Part shown: in pieces, positions 17,159 to 26,517 of the stretch
Layout: the number at the start of each line of letters is the position of its first letter
Position numbering within the stretch: position 1 is the stretch's first letter
Origin: JBAZTO01 sp041661865
Lineage (GTDB): Bacteria; Planctomycetota; Phycisphaerae; SM23-33
Length of the DNA: 64,000 nucleotides
Reading direction: 5' to 3'
Assembly: GCA_041661865.1 (NCBI GenBank)
Contig: JBAZTO010000004.1
Location: forward strand, 1-64,000
Notes under the pieces: generated by a model
What the model was told of the DNA's origin: nothing
The model's database searches: none
The model's input: only the letters and a program-made list of their open reading frames with translations
Made by a program: the position numbers and the translations under genes

Positions 17159-18025
17159 ATGGCGAAGACAGGAGTTTCATTCAGGCATATCACGATCGTC
17201 GGCGTGGGGCTGCTGGGCGGCTCAGCCGGGCTGGCCCTCAAGCGCGCCTGGCCGGGCGCAGTCGTCGCCGGCGTGGGGCGCTCGCAGGCCAATCTCGACC
17301 AGGCCCTCAAGATGGGCGCGATCGACGCCGCCTATTCCGATGTGGCTGAGCCGGCCGGCCAAAGCGATCTGATTATCCTCGCCACGCCCGTCTGCTCGTT
17401 CGCCCAACACATTGCCGCCATTGCGCCGGTGCTGCGGCGCGGCGTGCTGGTGACGGATGTCGGCTCGACCAAGGCCGCCGTCGTCCGCCAGGCCCAGCGG
17501 ATCCTGACGCGCGGCGGGCCCTTCGTGGGCAGCCACCCGATGGCCGGCAGCGAACGCAAAGGCGCCGCCCACGCCCAGGTGGACCTGTTTGAAGGGGCCA
17601 CCTGCATCCTGACGCCCACGCCGTCCACCCCGCCGGCACTGCTGGCCAGGACGCGCGGGCTCTGGCAGAGCCTGGGCATGAGAACCGTCGAAATGTCGCC
17701 GGCTGCCCATGATCGCGCCGTGGCGGCGGTTTCGCACCTGCCGCACGTGCTGGCCGCGATGCTGATGCTGCTGCCGCGCGAGGCTGAACTACAGGTCAGT
17801 GCCCGCGGCTTTGCGGACATGACGCGGCTGGCCGGCGGGGACGTGGAAATGTGGCGGGACATCCTGCTGACCAACCGCTCAGCCATCCTCGGCCGCATCG
17901 ACGACTTCGACGAGCGGCTGATGCTCCTCCGCGACCTGGTGGAACTGGGCGACGCCGGGCAGATCACTCGCTTCCTCCGGGCGGCCAAGAAACGCCGTGA
18001 CGGGCTGAAGAACAACAGGTCGTAG
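17159..18025 (+). CDS. tyrA: Prephenate (or arogenate) dehydrogenase
   Basis: 288 aa. Rossmann motif ITIVGVGLLGGSAGL at the start. DVGSTKA and GSHPMAGSERKGAAHA are the TyrA substrate-site signatures (catalytic His in SHPMAGSE). LPHVLAA follows in the helical domain. It oxidatively decarboxylates prephenate on the tyrosine route. There is no ACT or chorismate mutase domain, so it is the minimal form. ATG 17159 removes a seven-residue extension that lacks family similarity. Confidence 0.93.
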   Translation: MAKTGVSFRHITIVGVGLLGGSAGLALKRAWPGAVVAGVGRSQANLDQALKMGAIDAAYSDVAEPAGQSDLIILATPVCSFAQHIAAIAPVLRRGVLVTDVGSTKAAVVRQAQRILTRGGPFVGSHPMAGSERKGAAHAQVDLFEGATCILTPTPSTPPALLARTRGLWQSLGMRTVEMSPAAHDRAVAAVSHLPHVLAAMLMLLPREAELQVSARGFADMTRLAGGDVEMWRDILLTNRSAILGRIDDFDERLMLLRDLVELGDAGQITRFLRAAKKRRDGLKNNRS

Positions 18026-18057
18026 TTCGCAGGGGAAGAGACCGGAATACCGAATTT

Positions 18058-18084
18058 GTAGGGCGTGCAACTTGTTGCACGCGG
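18058..18084. repeat. GTAGGGCGTGCAAC palindromic repeat
   Basis: GCGTGCAAC-tt-GTTGCACGC preceded by GTAGG. Relatives are at 19698, 35898 and 37039. Confidence 0.85.
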
Positions 18085-18216
18085 AATATTGGGACGTTAT
18101 CGTTTGGGGCGCGACCAGCCATCGGCGGAACTGCATTGGAGAGATGTTCTTCTTCGCGCGGGTGGCGCAGGGCGGCAAACGGAGCCCAGGCCGGCAACGC
18201 CTATCGGAAACGTGAA

Positions 18217-19665
18217 ATGGATACTCCAAACGAGGACGCCAAACTGAACGCCTCCCCCAACGGTCCCGCTTCCAATGCGGGGTTCCTCGAAAAACGCTTT
18301 GCCATACGAGCGCGAGGCAGCACGGTAGGTCGCGAGGTTGTCGGCGGCCTGGCCACATTCCTGACGCTCTCGTACATCCTGTTCGTCCAGCCGGCGGTGA
18401 TGGGGGCGGCTGCGCGGGACGAAACCCCGGCCTTTCATGCCTCGGTCCTGACGGCCGTCTGTTTGGCCAGCGCCCTGGCGTGCCTGTTGATGGGCCTTCT
18501 GGCGAACTTTCCGGTGGCGCTGGCCCCGGCCATGGGGCACAATTTTTTCTTCGCCTATATCGTCTGCCTGGGCATGGGCTTCACGTGGCAGCAGGCGCTG
18601 ACAGCCAACCTTATCGCGGGCGTCATGTTCCTGGCCCTGAGCCTGCTGGGCCGGCTGTCCTCGCGGCTGGACGTGCGGACGTTGCTGTTCTACGCAATTC
18701 CCGCGAGCCTGCGGAACGCCATCGGCGTGGGCATCGGCCTGCTGATTGCCGTGGTCGGCCTGAAGTACGCGGGCGTCGTGCTCGCCGCGCCGGGGGTGGG
18801 GCTGGCGCTGGGGATCGGCAAGGTTCCCTGGACGCCGGTGATCGTGACGGCCGTTGGCCTGGCGGTCTTCGGAGTGCTCTGGGCCCGCAAGATCATGGGC
18901 GCCCCGCTGTGGGCGATCCTGGCTTCGGCCCTGACCGGTGCGGCGCTGGGCATCGTGCGAATGCCCGAGCAGGTGACGGCGGCGCCGACGCTCTGGGCCA
19001 CCGCGTTCCATCTCGATTTTTCCGGACTGTTTCAGCTCAAGGCCGAGGCGGTGTTGGTCGTGATCGCCACGTTCCTGTTCCTGGTTGTTTTCGACACGGT
19101 AGGGACACTGGCGGCTGTCTGCCAGCGGGCCCACCTGGTCTCGCCGGACGGCAAGATCGACAAGGGCATCGTCCCGGCCTTCATCGCCGACGCCGGCGGC
19201 ACGGTGGCCGGGGCCCTGTTGGGAACCTCCACGATCACAAGCTATGTCGAGAGTCTCTCGGGCATCCAGGCCGGCGCGCGGACCGGGCTGGCGGCCGTCG
19301 TTGTGGCGGGCCTGTTCGTGCTGGCGGTCTTCTTCTCGCCGCTCTTTGCCGTGGTGGCGGCGCCCTACATGCTGCCGGGCGAAGCGGCCCCGGTCTATCC
19401 ATGCCTGGCCGCGGTGCTGATCGGGATCGGGGCCCTGATGATGTCGGTGGTCAGGCAAATCGAATGGGACGATGCGACGGAGGCGCTGCCGGCCTTCCTA
19501 TGCATGATTATGATGCCCCTGACGCTGTCCATCACGGACGGCATCGCGGTTGGCTTCATCTCCCACGTGGTGCTGAAGGTTCTCTCGGGCCGATGGCGCG
19601 AGGTGCATCTGTTCATCGCGGTCTGCGCGGTGCTGCTGGCGGCGCGATACGTGTATCTGATGTGA
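18217..19665 (+). CDS. NCS2 family purine permease (AzgA-like)
   Basis: 482 aa with about 12 hydrophobic segments. FLEKRFAIRARGSTVGREVVGG leads into LATFLTLSYILFVQP, split here, the AzgA/GhxP entry signature. NFPVALAPAMGHNFFFAY, VVFDTVGTLAAVC and ALLGTSTITSYVESLSG are the conserved substrate-site segments of the family. It probably imports hypoxanthine, guanine or adenine by proton symport. ATG 18217 has GGAAA upstream. No riboswitch is recognised in the 190-base leader. Confidence 0.92.
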   Translation: MDTPNEDAKLNASPNGPASNAGFLEKRFAIRARGSTVGREVVGGLATFLTLSYILFVQPAVMGAAARDETPAFHASVLTAVCLASALACLLMGLLANFPVALAPAMGHNFFFAYIVCLGMGFTWQQALTANLIAGVMFLALSLLGRLSSRLDVRTLLFYAIPASLRNAIGVGIGLLIAVVGLKYAGVVLAAPGVGLALGIGKVPWTPVIVTAVGLAVFGVLWARKIMGAPLWAILASALTGAALGIVRMPEQVTAAPTLWATAFHLDFSGLFQLKAEAVLVVIATFLFLVVFDTVGTLAAVCQRAHLVSPDGKIDKGIVPAFIADAGGTVAGALLGTSTITSYVESLSGIQAGARTGLAAVVVAGLFVLAVFFSPLFAVVAAPYMLPGEAAPVYPCLAAVLIGIGALMMSVVRQIEWDDATEALPAFLCMIMMPLTLSITDGIAVGFISHVVLKVLSGRWREVHLFIAVCAVLLAARYVYLM

Positions 19666-19697
19666 GGCGTGGCAGCGGTGCGTGCGACAATAAGTCA

Positions 19698-19764
19698 GTA
19701 GGGCGTGCTTACCAGCACGCGGAATGCGGTTGTGCCAGGACAGCCACAGGCGGGACGCCTGTGG
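19698..19764. repeat. Two palindromic repeats in tandem
   Basis: A GTAGGGCGTGC repeat (19698-19722) is followed by a CCACAGGCG-gga-CGCCTGTGG palindrome (19744-19764). They fill the gap between the converging permease and NRDE genes. Confidence 0.8.
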
Positions 19765-19795
19765 TACCCGCGCGTGCGGCCACGAGAACGCCATC

Positions 19796-20545
19796 CTACT
19801 TGCCCAGCATGCCTGAGAGGTCGTGGTATTCGCGCTGGCAGGGGTTGCCGTCGGCGAAGAAGTAGAGGCTGCGGGCGAACAGGCCGTCGCGGAGGGCGAT
19901 GATCGTCGAGGACACCGTGCCGTGTCGCTCGCCGTGGACACAGAGGGCGTCGGGGCCGGTCGTCGTGCCGGCGTCCCGATCATTCCCGCTGCCGTGGTCT
20001 CGGCAGGCGGCCATCAGCGTCCCCAGGGCCTCGTGAATGTCCAGCGGCGGGTGGATAAGCTTGCCCGCCCGCTGCACCTTGGGGTCGGAGTGTTCCTCCG
20101 GCAGGCCGTTGCCGACGAAGTGGATGCCGCTGGAGAGTTCGGCGATCCCCAGTTCCCCGCCGTTATAGGTGGCCACCCAGGCGGCCCCCTCCTCGGCCAG
20201 CAGCAGGTTGAACTCGCTGTAGCGATGTTCCAGCACATAGGATTCCAGCACGCCCTGGCAGTCACGGTGGGGGGGCAGTTTGAGCAGGTCCAGGCAGAGC
20301 AGGCCTCGGGAGCGGGCGCCAGGAACCGGCGCGGGCCGGGACAGGATGTTGGTGATGGCGACCACCCGCCCGCCGGCGCCGACGCCCAGCCAGGTGCCCC
20401 CGGCCCGGGCGTCCTGCCCGCCCCAGACGCCCTCGCCCAGCCGATGCGGCGGCAGGCTGGGGCGGTCGAGGAACTCGTCGCGATTGGCCGCCAGGACCAC
20501 CGCGTGGCCGGGCACCACCTTGTACATCAGGGTGATAAAGCACAT
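19796..20545 (-). CDS. NRDE (TANGO2-like) family protein
   Basis: 249 aa. The N-terminal Cys2 and the VVLAANRDEFLDRPS segment are the defining NRDE motif; WLGV and ITN follow. The family has an Ntn-hydrolase-like fold; the eukaryotic member TANGO2 affects Golgi, lipid or heme handling, and bacterial roles are not established. ATG 20545 places Cys at position 2, as in family members, and was chosen over the extension into a repeat (20602). Confidence 0.85.
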   Translation of the reverse strand: MCFITLMYKVVPGHAVVLAANRDEFLDRPSLPPHRLGEGVWGGQDARAGGTWLGVGAGGRVVAITNILSRPAPVPGARSRGLLCLDLLKLPPHRDCQGVLESYVLEHRYSEFNLLLAEEGAAWVATYNGGELGIAELSSGIHFVGNGLPEEHSDPKVQRAGKLIHPPLDIHEALGTLMAACRDHGSGNDRDAGTTTGPDALCVHGERHGTVSSTIIALRDGLFARSLYFFADGNPCQREYHDLSGMLGK

Positions 20546-20572
20546 CGCCGCTCTCCAAACAGAATCACCAAG

Positions 20573-20675
20573 ACCACAGAGAGCACAAAGATCACAAAGC
20601 ACGCCAAATCAGGAACAGAAAGGCTGAGGTTCGTGCGGTTGCCTTTCTTTGAGGTCTTTGTGGCCTTCGTGGTTG
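20573..20675. repeat. CACAGAGNNCACAAAG inverted pair
   Basis: Left arm 20573-20605 (ACCACAGAGAGCACAAAG) and inverted right arm 20645-20675 (CTTTGAGGTCTTTGTGGCC) around a 40-base centre, in the gap between NRDE and trpB2. Confidence 0.75.
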
Positions 20676-20826
20676 TTCAAACGAAAAAAAGCCCTGCAAA
20701 ATCCGCGTCAGCCATTATCATAGCAGGGACGTTCGTATCTTGCGACGGTCCCCGGCCTGGCGGGATGCGGGCAAGACGTGAAATTGCCGTGTGCCTCAGC
20801 CGGTCAGATCGGACTTGGAGATTGTA

Positions 20827-22218
20827 ATGGAACAGATCAAGGTTCAGTTGGATGAGAAGGACATGCCCCATGAGTGGTACAACCTGGCCGCCGATTTGCC
20901 GACGGCCATGCTGCCGCCCCTGGGGCCCGACGGCCAGCCGGTCACGGCCGAGCAACTGGCGCCGGTCTTCCCGATGAACCTCATCGAGCAGGAAGTCTCC
21001 ACCGAGCGATGGATCAAGATTCCCGACGAGATTCAGCAGTTGCTGGCCCTGTGGCGTCCGGCGCCGCTGTACCGTGCCCGCCGGCTGGAGGCGGCCCTCA
21101 AGACCCCCGCCCGCATCTACTACAAGCACGAAGGCTTCTCGCCGGCCGGCAGTCACAAGCCCAACACGGCCATCCCGCAGGCTTGGTACAACAAGCAGTT
21201 CGGCATCAAGCGCCTGGTCACCGAGACCGGCGCGGGGCAGTGGGGCTGCGCGCTGGCCTTTGCCACCTCGCTGATCGGCCTGGAGTGCAAGGTGTACATG
21301 GTGCGGATCAGCTTCGAGCACAAGCCCTTCCGCCGCCTGATGATGGAGACCTGGGGCGCCAAGTGCGTGCCCAGCCCGTCGCCTACGACCAAGGCTGGGC
21401 GCGACGTGCTGGCCAAGTTCCCCGACACGCCCGGCTCGCTGGGCATTGCCATCAGCGAGGCCATCGAGGAGGCGGTCAGCGACCCAACCGGCCAGACGCG
21501 CTACAGCCTGGGCAGCGTGCTCAACCACGTGCTGCTGCACCAGACCGTCATCGGCCTGGAGGCCAAGAAGCAGTTGGCCAAGATCGGCGAGAACAAGGTG
21601 GACGTCGTCATCGGCTGCGCCGGCGGCGGCTCGAACTTCGCGGGCCTGGCCTTCCCGTTCGTGGCCGACAAGATCCACGGCGCCAAGATCGACATCTACC
21701 CCGTCGAGCCGATGAGCTGCCCGAAGATGACGCGCGGGCCATTCTCCTACGACCACGGCGACGTGGCCGGCATGACCCCGCTGCTGCCGATGCACTCGCT
21801 GGGACACGCCTTCGTGCCCGCGCCCATCCACGCCGGCGGGCTGCGCTACCACGGCATGGCCCCGCTGGTCAGCCAGGCCTGCGTCGAGGGGCTGCTGACG
21901 CCCAGGGCCTACCACCAGATCAAGTGCTACGAGTCAGCCGTCACGTGGGCGCGGACCGAAGGGTTCATCCCGGCCCCCGAGACCTCCCACGCCATCGCGT
22001 GTACCATCGACGAGGCCGTCAAGGCCCGCGAGGAAGGCAAGGAAAAGGTCATCCTGTTCAACTGGTCGGGCCACGGGCTGATGGACCTGACCGGCTACGA
22101 CAACTACTTCCAAGGTAAACTGACCGACCATGCCCTGCCGGAAGAAGAACTGCAAAAGAGCCTGGCCGCCATCAAGCACCAGCCCAAGGCCCCGGTCCGC
22201 AAGAGCGGAAAGTGGTGA
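20827..22218 (+). CDS. trpB: Tryptophan synthase beta-like protein, TrpB2 type
   Basis: 463 aa, longer than TrpB1 and typical of TrpB2. The PLP lysine is in SPAGSHKPNTA, followed by TETGAGQWGCAL, and the phosphate loop is CAGGGSNFAGL. The N-terminal insert MPHEWYNLAADLPTAMLPP is a TrpB2 feature. It makes tryptophan from indole (or phosphoserine) and serine, often without TrpA. No trpA is nearby; trpD lies 30 kb away. ATG 20827 has GGAG upstream. Confidence 0.93.
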   Translation: MEQIKVQLDEKDMPHEWYNLAADLPTAMLPPLGPDGQPVTAEQLAPVFPMNLIEQEVSTERWIKIPDEIQQLLALWRPAPLYRARRLEAALKTPARIYYKHEGFSPAGSHKPNTAIPQAWYNKQFGIKRLVTETGAGQWGCALAFATSLIGLECKVYMVRISFEHKPFRRLMMETWGAKCVPSPSPTTKAGRDVLAKFPDTPGSLGIAISEAIEEAVSDPTGQTRYSLGSVLNHVLLHQTVIGLEAKKQLAKIGENKVDVVIGCAGGGSNFAGLAFPFVADKIHGAKIDIYPVEPMSCPKMTRGPFSYDHGDVAGMTPLLPMHSLGHAFVPAPIHAGGLRYHGMAPLVSQACVEGLLTPRAYHQIKCYESAVTWARTEGFIPAPETSHAIACTIDEAVKAREEGKEKVILFNWSGHGLMDLTGYDNYFQGKLTDHALPEEELQKSLAAIKHQPKAPVRKSGKW

Positions 22219-22228
22219 TTGAACAACA

Positions 22229-22290
22229 GTGCGAAGTGCGTGGTGCGTAGTGCGAAGAACAACAACAGTGCGAAGTGCGTGGTGCGAAGA
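22229..22290. repeat. GTGCGAAG direct repeats
   Basis: AGTGCGAAGTGCGTGGTGCG units repeat across the segment right after the trpB2 stop, including a duplicated AACAACAGTGCGAAG block. Confidence 0.75.
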
Positions 22291-22303
22291 ACAGCGGCGC
22301 CGC

Positions 22304-22404
22304 GCCAAGACGAACTAGCCGCGAGCGCAAAGCGAGCGGATTATTTCCTCTTTTGAAACGACCACACCCGCTCGCTTTGCGCTCGCGGCTAGTTTGCCTT
22401 GGCA
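22304..22404. repeat. Long inverted-repeat element (GAGCGCAAAGCGAGCGG family), copy 2
   Basis: Arms extend outward to GCCAAG/CTTGGC and include ACTAGCCGCGAGCGCAAAG. The centre ATTATTTCCTCTTTTGAA is nearly the same as at 16959. A GGTCGCAAACGCCGCG element (22409-22433) follows. Confidence 0.9.
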
Positions 22405-22476
22405 CAGATCATGGTCGCAAACGCCGCGGGCCAGGGCACTCAGCCCTCTTCCCGGCTACTGACCACAGACTACCGG

Positions 22477-22695
22477 CTACTTCATTTCCTGGTTGAACTG
22501 GAAGACATCCTCGACCGTCGTGCTGAAGAACCGCGCGATGCGGAAGGCCAGCGTCAGCGAGGGGGCGTACTTGCCGGCCTCGATGGCGAGGATCGTCTGT
22601 CGCGTCACACCCACACGGTTGGCCAACTCCTGTTGGGTAATCTCCCCGGCGTCAAACCTCAGCCGCCGGATTCGATTGGTCAGTTCATCGGACAT
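22477..22695 (-). CDS. XRE-family HTH regulator
   Basis: 72 aa: a bare Cro/CI-type helix-turn-helix (ITQQELANRVGVTRQTILAIEAG). It resembles the YozG type that pairs with small membrane proteins. ATG 22695 has AGAGGG upstream and overlaps the upstream gene by 11 bases, so the two are co-translated. It probably represses its own promoter, where palindromes overlap the -35 and -10 boxes. Confidence 0.85.
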   Translation of the reverse strand: MSDELTNRIRRLRFDAGEITQQELANRVGVTRQTILAIEAGKYAPSLTLAFRIARFFSTTVEDVFQFNQEMK

Positions 22696-23110
22696 GCTGT
22701 TCCCTCTCGCCTCGGCCATAGAGGACCAGCAGGATGATCGCCCGCGAGACGAACAGCACGATAAAGCCGCTAAACGTGATCAGCGGAAGGATTTCAATCG
22801 ACACCGTCGTCTGCCCGCGGTGGTAGAGAATGTACCACGGGACGAAACTGGTCAGGACAAAGGTCAGGTACGACAGCATTCCGCCGCCAACGGTGGCCCG
22901 GCGGGCGATGTCCACATCCCGCTCGTCGGCGGACACAATATCGGCCGAGGTTCTGCGAAAGAGGATTGGCCCCAGCCCGGCCAGACCGCACAGCCCAAAT
23001 GCGCCCGTGGCGCCTTTCGGACCGACAAAAAGAAGAAGCGTTAGGAATCCCGTTAGAGCCAACGCGAATGCTCCCACAATTAGCCACGCCATCTTCTGCT
23101 CTCTGTTCAT
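22685..23110 (-). CDS. Membrane protein paired with the XRE regulator (DUF2178-like)
   Basis: 141 aa with four hydrophobic segments (WLIVGAFALALTGFLTLLLF; FGLCGLAGLGPILF; YLTFVLTSFVPWYILY; ITFSGFIVLFVSRAIILLV). The charged loop ADERDVDIARRA resembles DUF2178 proteins, which are commonly followed by a YozG-type regulator. Function unknown. ATG 23110 has AAGGGG upstream. A strong promoter lies 60-90 bases upstream. Confidence 0.7.
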   Translation of the reverse strand: MNREQKMAWLIVGAFALALTGFLTLLLFVGPKGATGAFGLCGLAGLGPILFRRTSADIVSADERDVDIARRATVGGGMLSYLTFVLTSFVPWYILYHRGQTTVSIEILPLITFSGFIVLFVSRAIILLVLYGRGEREQHVR

Positions 23111-23168
23111 GTCGTACCCCTTCTGGCGATAAAACAATGATCTCTTTTGGAATGCTTAATACGGCAAA

Positions 23169-23197
23169 ATAGTATACTATTACATACTTTATGTCAA
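23169..23197 (-). promoter_or_regulatory. Consensus sigma-70 promoter of the XRE/membrane pair
   Basis: On the minus strand TTGACA (23192-23197), 17 bases, TACTAT (23169-23174). Palindrome TAGTATACTA (23170-23179) covers the -10 box, and ATACTT-N6-AAGTAT (23184-23201) covers the -35 box. These are candidate operators for the XRE protein. Confidence 0.75.
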
Positions 23198-23201
23198 GTA
23201 T

Positions 23202-23456
23202 ATAGTACATTTATACGAATAAAATTGTTTGTGAATATAACTTGTTCCCAAGATAGGAGTTACAACCTAGAATCCCCCGACTAAGGACTACGGATTACCA
23301 AGAGATGCAACCCAATTGAGGATTGATAGTAGTTTCGCATGTCCGCAAACCTGCCGCAGTCATCGGACACAAGTTGCCACCTTGCCTGTGTCTGCTTACA
23401 CAACGAGATGTTGCTGTTCTTTGTGGTCTCTGTGGCCTTCGTGATCTTCGTGATTT
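23202..23456. other. AT-rich intergenic DNA
   Basis: No gene seen between the XRE-pair promoter and rmuC. The 23399-23455 part is a CTTTGTGGTCTCTGTGGCC repeat arm. Confidence 0.6.
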
Positions 23457-24503
23457 CTATTGGTCTTTGCTGATGCGGAGTTGCTCGATGCGGTCGAGGG
23501 GTTTTTCGAGCTGATTGCTGCGGGTGCCGCGGAGGGCGGCGAACTGGGCGGCGGTCTGGTCGATCTTTTGCCCCAGCTTGTCCATCTCCTCTTTGTACTT
23601 CTGCCACTGCTTGTTGAACTCTTCGAGGAACGCGGCGATCTGGTCGGCGCGGGCGGTGACGTTGGCGTTCTCGGCCGCCTGGCGGATGACCGCGAGCATG
23701 GCGTAGAGCGTCAGCGGGCTGGCCAGCACGATCCGCTTGGCCAGGGCCTCGTCGATCAGGTCGCGCTGGCTCTCCATGACCAGGGAGAATAGCTGCTCGC
23801 TGGGCATGAACAGGATGACGTAGTTGACGGTGGAGGCCTTGGGGTCGATGTAGCCGCGCCTGGCCACCGCGGCGATGTGGGTCCGCACGGCGGTGGTCAG
23901 TTGGCCCAGCTCCGCGGCCCGGGTGGCCTCATCGGCGGCGTCGAGGTAGCTCTTGTAGCGTTCGAGGGGAAACTTCACATCCATGTTGGCCTTGAGCCCG
24001 TTGGGCAGCAGGAAGGTGAAGTCAGGCCGCCCGTCGGCGACGCTCTCGGAGGACTGCTTGATGTAGTTGACCCCCTCCTGCATGCCCACCAGGCGGAGCA
24101 CGTCCTCGGCCATCCGCTCGCCCCAGGCCCCGCGGCGCTGCGTGCTGGCGAGCATCTTGTGCAGCTCGCCGGCGGTGGCCGACAGAGAGGCCACGCTCGA
24201 GCCGAGCGTTCCGAAGTCCTGCCGCCGCGACGACTCGATCTGCGCCAGCAGCGTGCGGACCTTTTCCAGTTCCTCGCCCATCCTGGCCTGGGACTGGTCG
24301 ATCAGGGCCTTGCGGCCGTCCAGTGCGGCGGCGGCTGAGTCGCCCAGGCGTCGCGCGTTGGCGTCGAGGGCCTCGCCGGCCAAGGCCGCGAAGGTCTCGC
24401 GCAGACGCTGGTCAGCCACGCGGCTGCGAAGCTGGTAGATCACGACGGCCAACACCGCGCCGATGACTGCCCCGATGACCAGGCCAATTGCGAATTCCAT
24501 CAT
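23457..24503 (-). CDS. rmuC: DNA recombination protein RmuC
   Basis: 348 aa. One N-terminal transmembrane helix (FAIGLVIGAVIGAVLAVVIY), a coiled coil to about 130, then the RmuC nuclease-like core: RRGAWGERMAEDVLR, DFTFLLPNG, MDVKFPLERY and the FMPSEQLFSLV/ASPLTLYAMLAVI block. RmuC limits inversions at short inverted repeats in E. coli, which is notable in a genome this rich in palindromes. ATG 24503 has GGGAGAG upstream; the extension to 24596 only translates a CACGGAGAA repeat. Confidence 0.92.
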   Translation of the reverse strand: MMEFAIGLVIGAVIGAVLAVVIYQLRSRVADQRLRETFAALAGEALDANARRLGDSAAAALDGRKALIDQSQARMGEELEKVRTLLAQIESSRRQDFGTLGSSVASLSATAGELHKMLASTQRRGAWGERMAEDVLRLVGMQEGVNYIKQSSESVADGRPDFTFLLPNGLKANMDVKFPLERYKSYLDAADEATRAAELGQLTTAVRTHIAAVARRGYIDPKASTVNYVILFMPSEQLFSLVMESQRDLIDEALAKRIVLASPLTLYAMLAVIRQAAENANVTARADQIAAFLEEFNKQWQKYKEEMDKLGQKIDQTAAQFAALRGTRSNQLEKPLDRIEQLRISKDQ

Positions 24504-24550
24504 GATAGTGCTCTCCCGTACTGGGGGCATTGTAAACGCAACGAGGCGGC

Positions 24551-24711
24551 AAAGCACGGAGAACACGGAGACCGCAGAGAGCACGGAGCAAACCATCGTC
24601 GAGAAAAAGAAACACCCCGCGAAAGGCGGGGTGCTGGATTGCTCTTTGGGTCTTGTTCAGACTCTTGGACTGTTCTCTGTGGCCTTTGTGTTCTCTGTGA
24701 TCTTTGTGATG
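24551..24711. repeat. CACGGAGAACACGGAG inverted pair
   Basis: Left arm 24551-24590 and inverted right arm 24671-24711 (TTCTCTGTGGCCTTTGTG) flank the rpoD terminator. Confidence 0.75.
24602..24633 (-). terminator. Rho-independent terminator downstream of rpoD
   Basis: Read on minus: CACCCCGC, 5-base loop, GCGGGGTG, then TTTCTTTTTC. It lies 89 bases after the rpoD stop. Confidence 0.85.
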
Positions 24712-24721
24712 GATGTTTCTT

Positions 24722-26383
<1,662 letters not shown>

Positions 26384-26517
26384 TCATAAACTCCCGGAGA
26401 TCGCTCAAAGGGAAGAGTTCCTTCAACCTAAGGTACGAAATCGTGTCATTATAACCATGAGCATTGGGTTGTCAATGCGATGCGACGGCCACATTTCGCG
26501 AGCAGCACAATCCTTTA

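Noticed and set aside
18026..18216. Purine riboswitch upstream of the NCS2 permease
   Set aside because: No recognised aptamer core was found; part of the leader is a repeat palindrome.
24504..24596. N-terminal extension of RmuC (VCSVLSAVSVFSVLC)
   Set aside because: It is the translation of a CACGGAGAA repeat; the family start with its ribosome site is at 24503.
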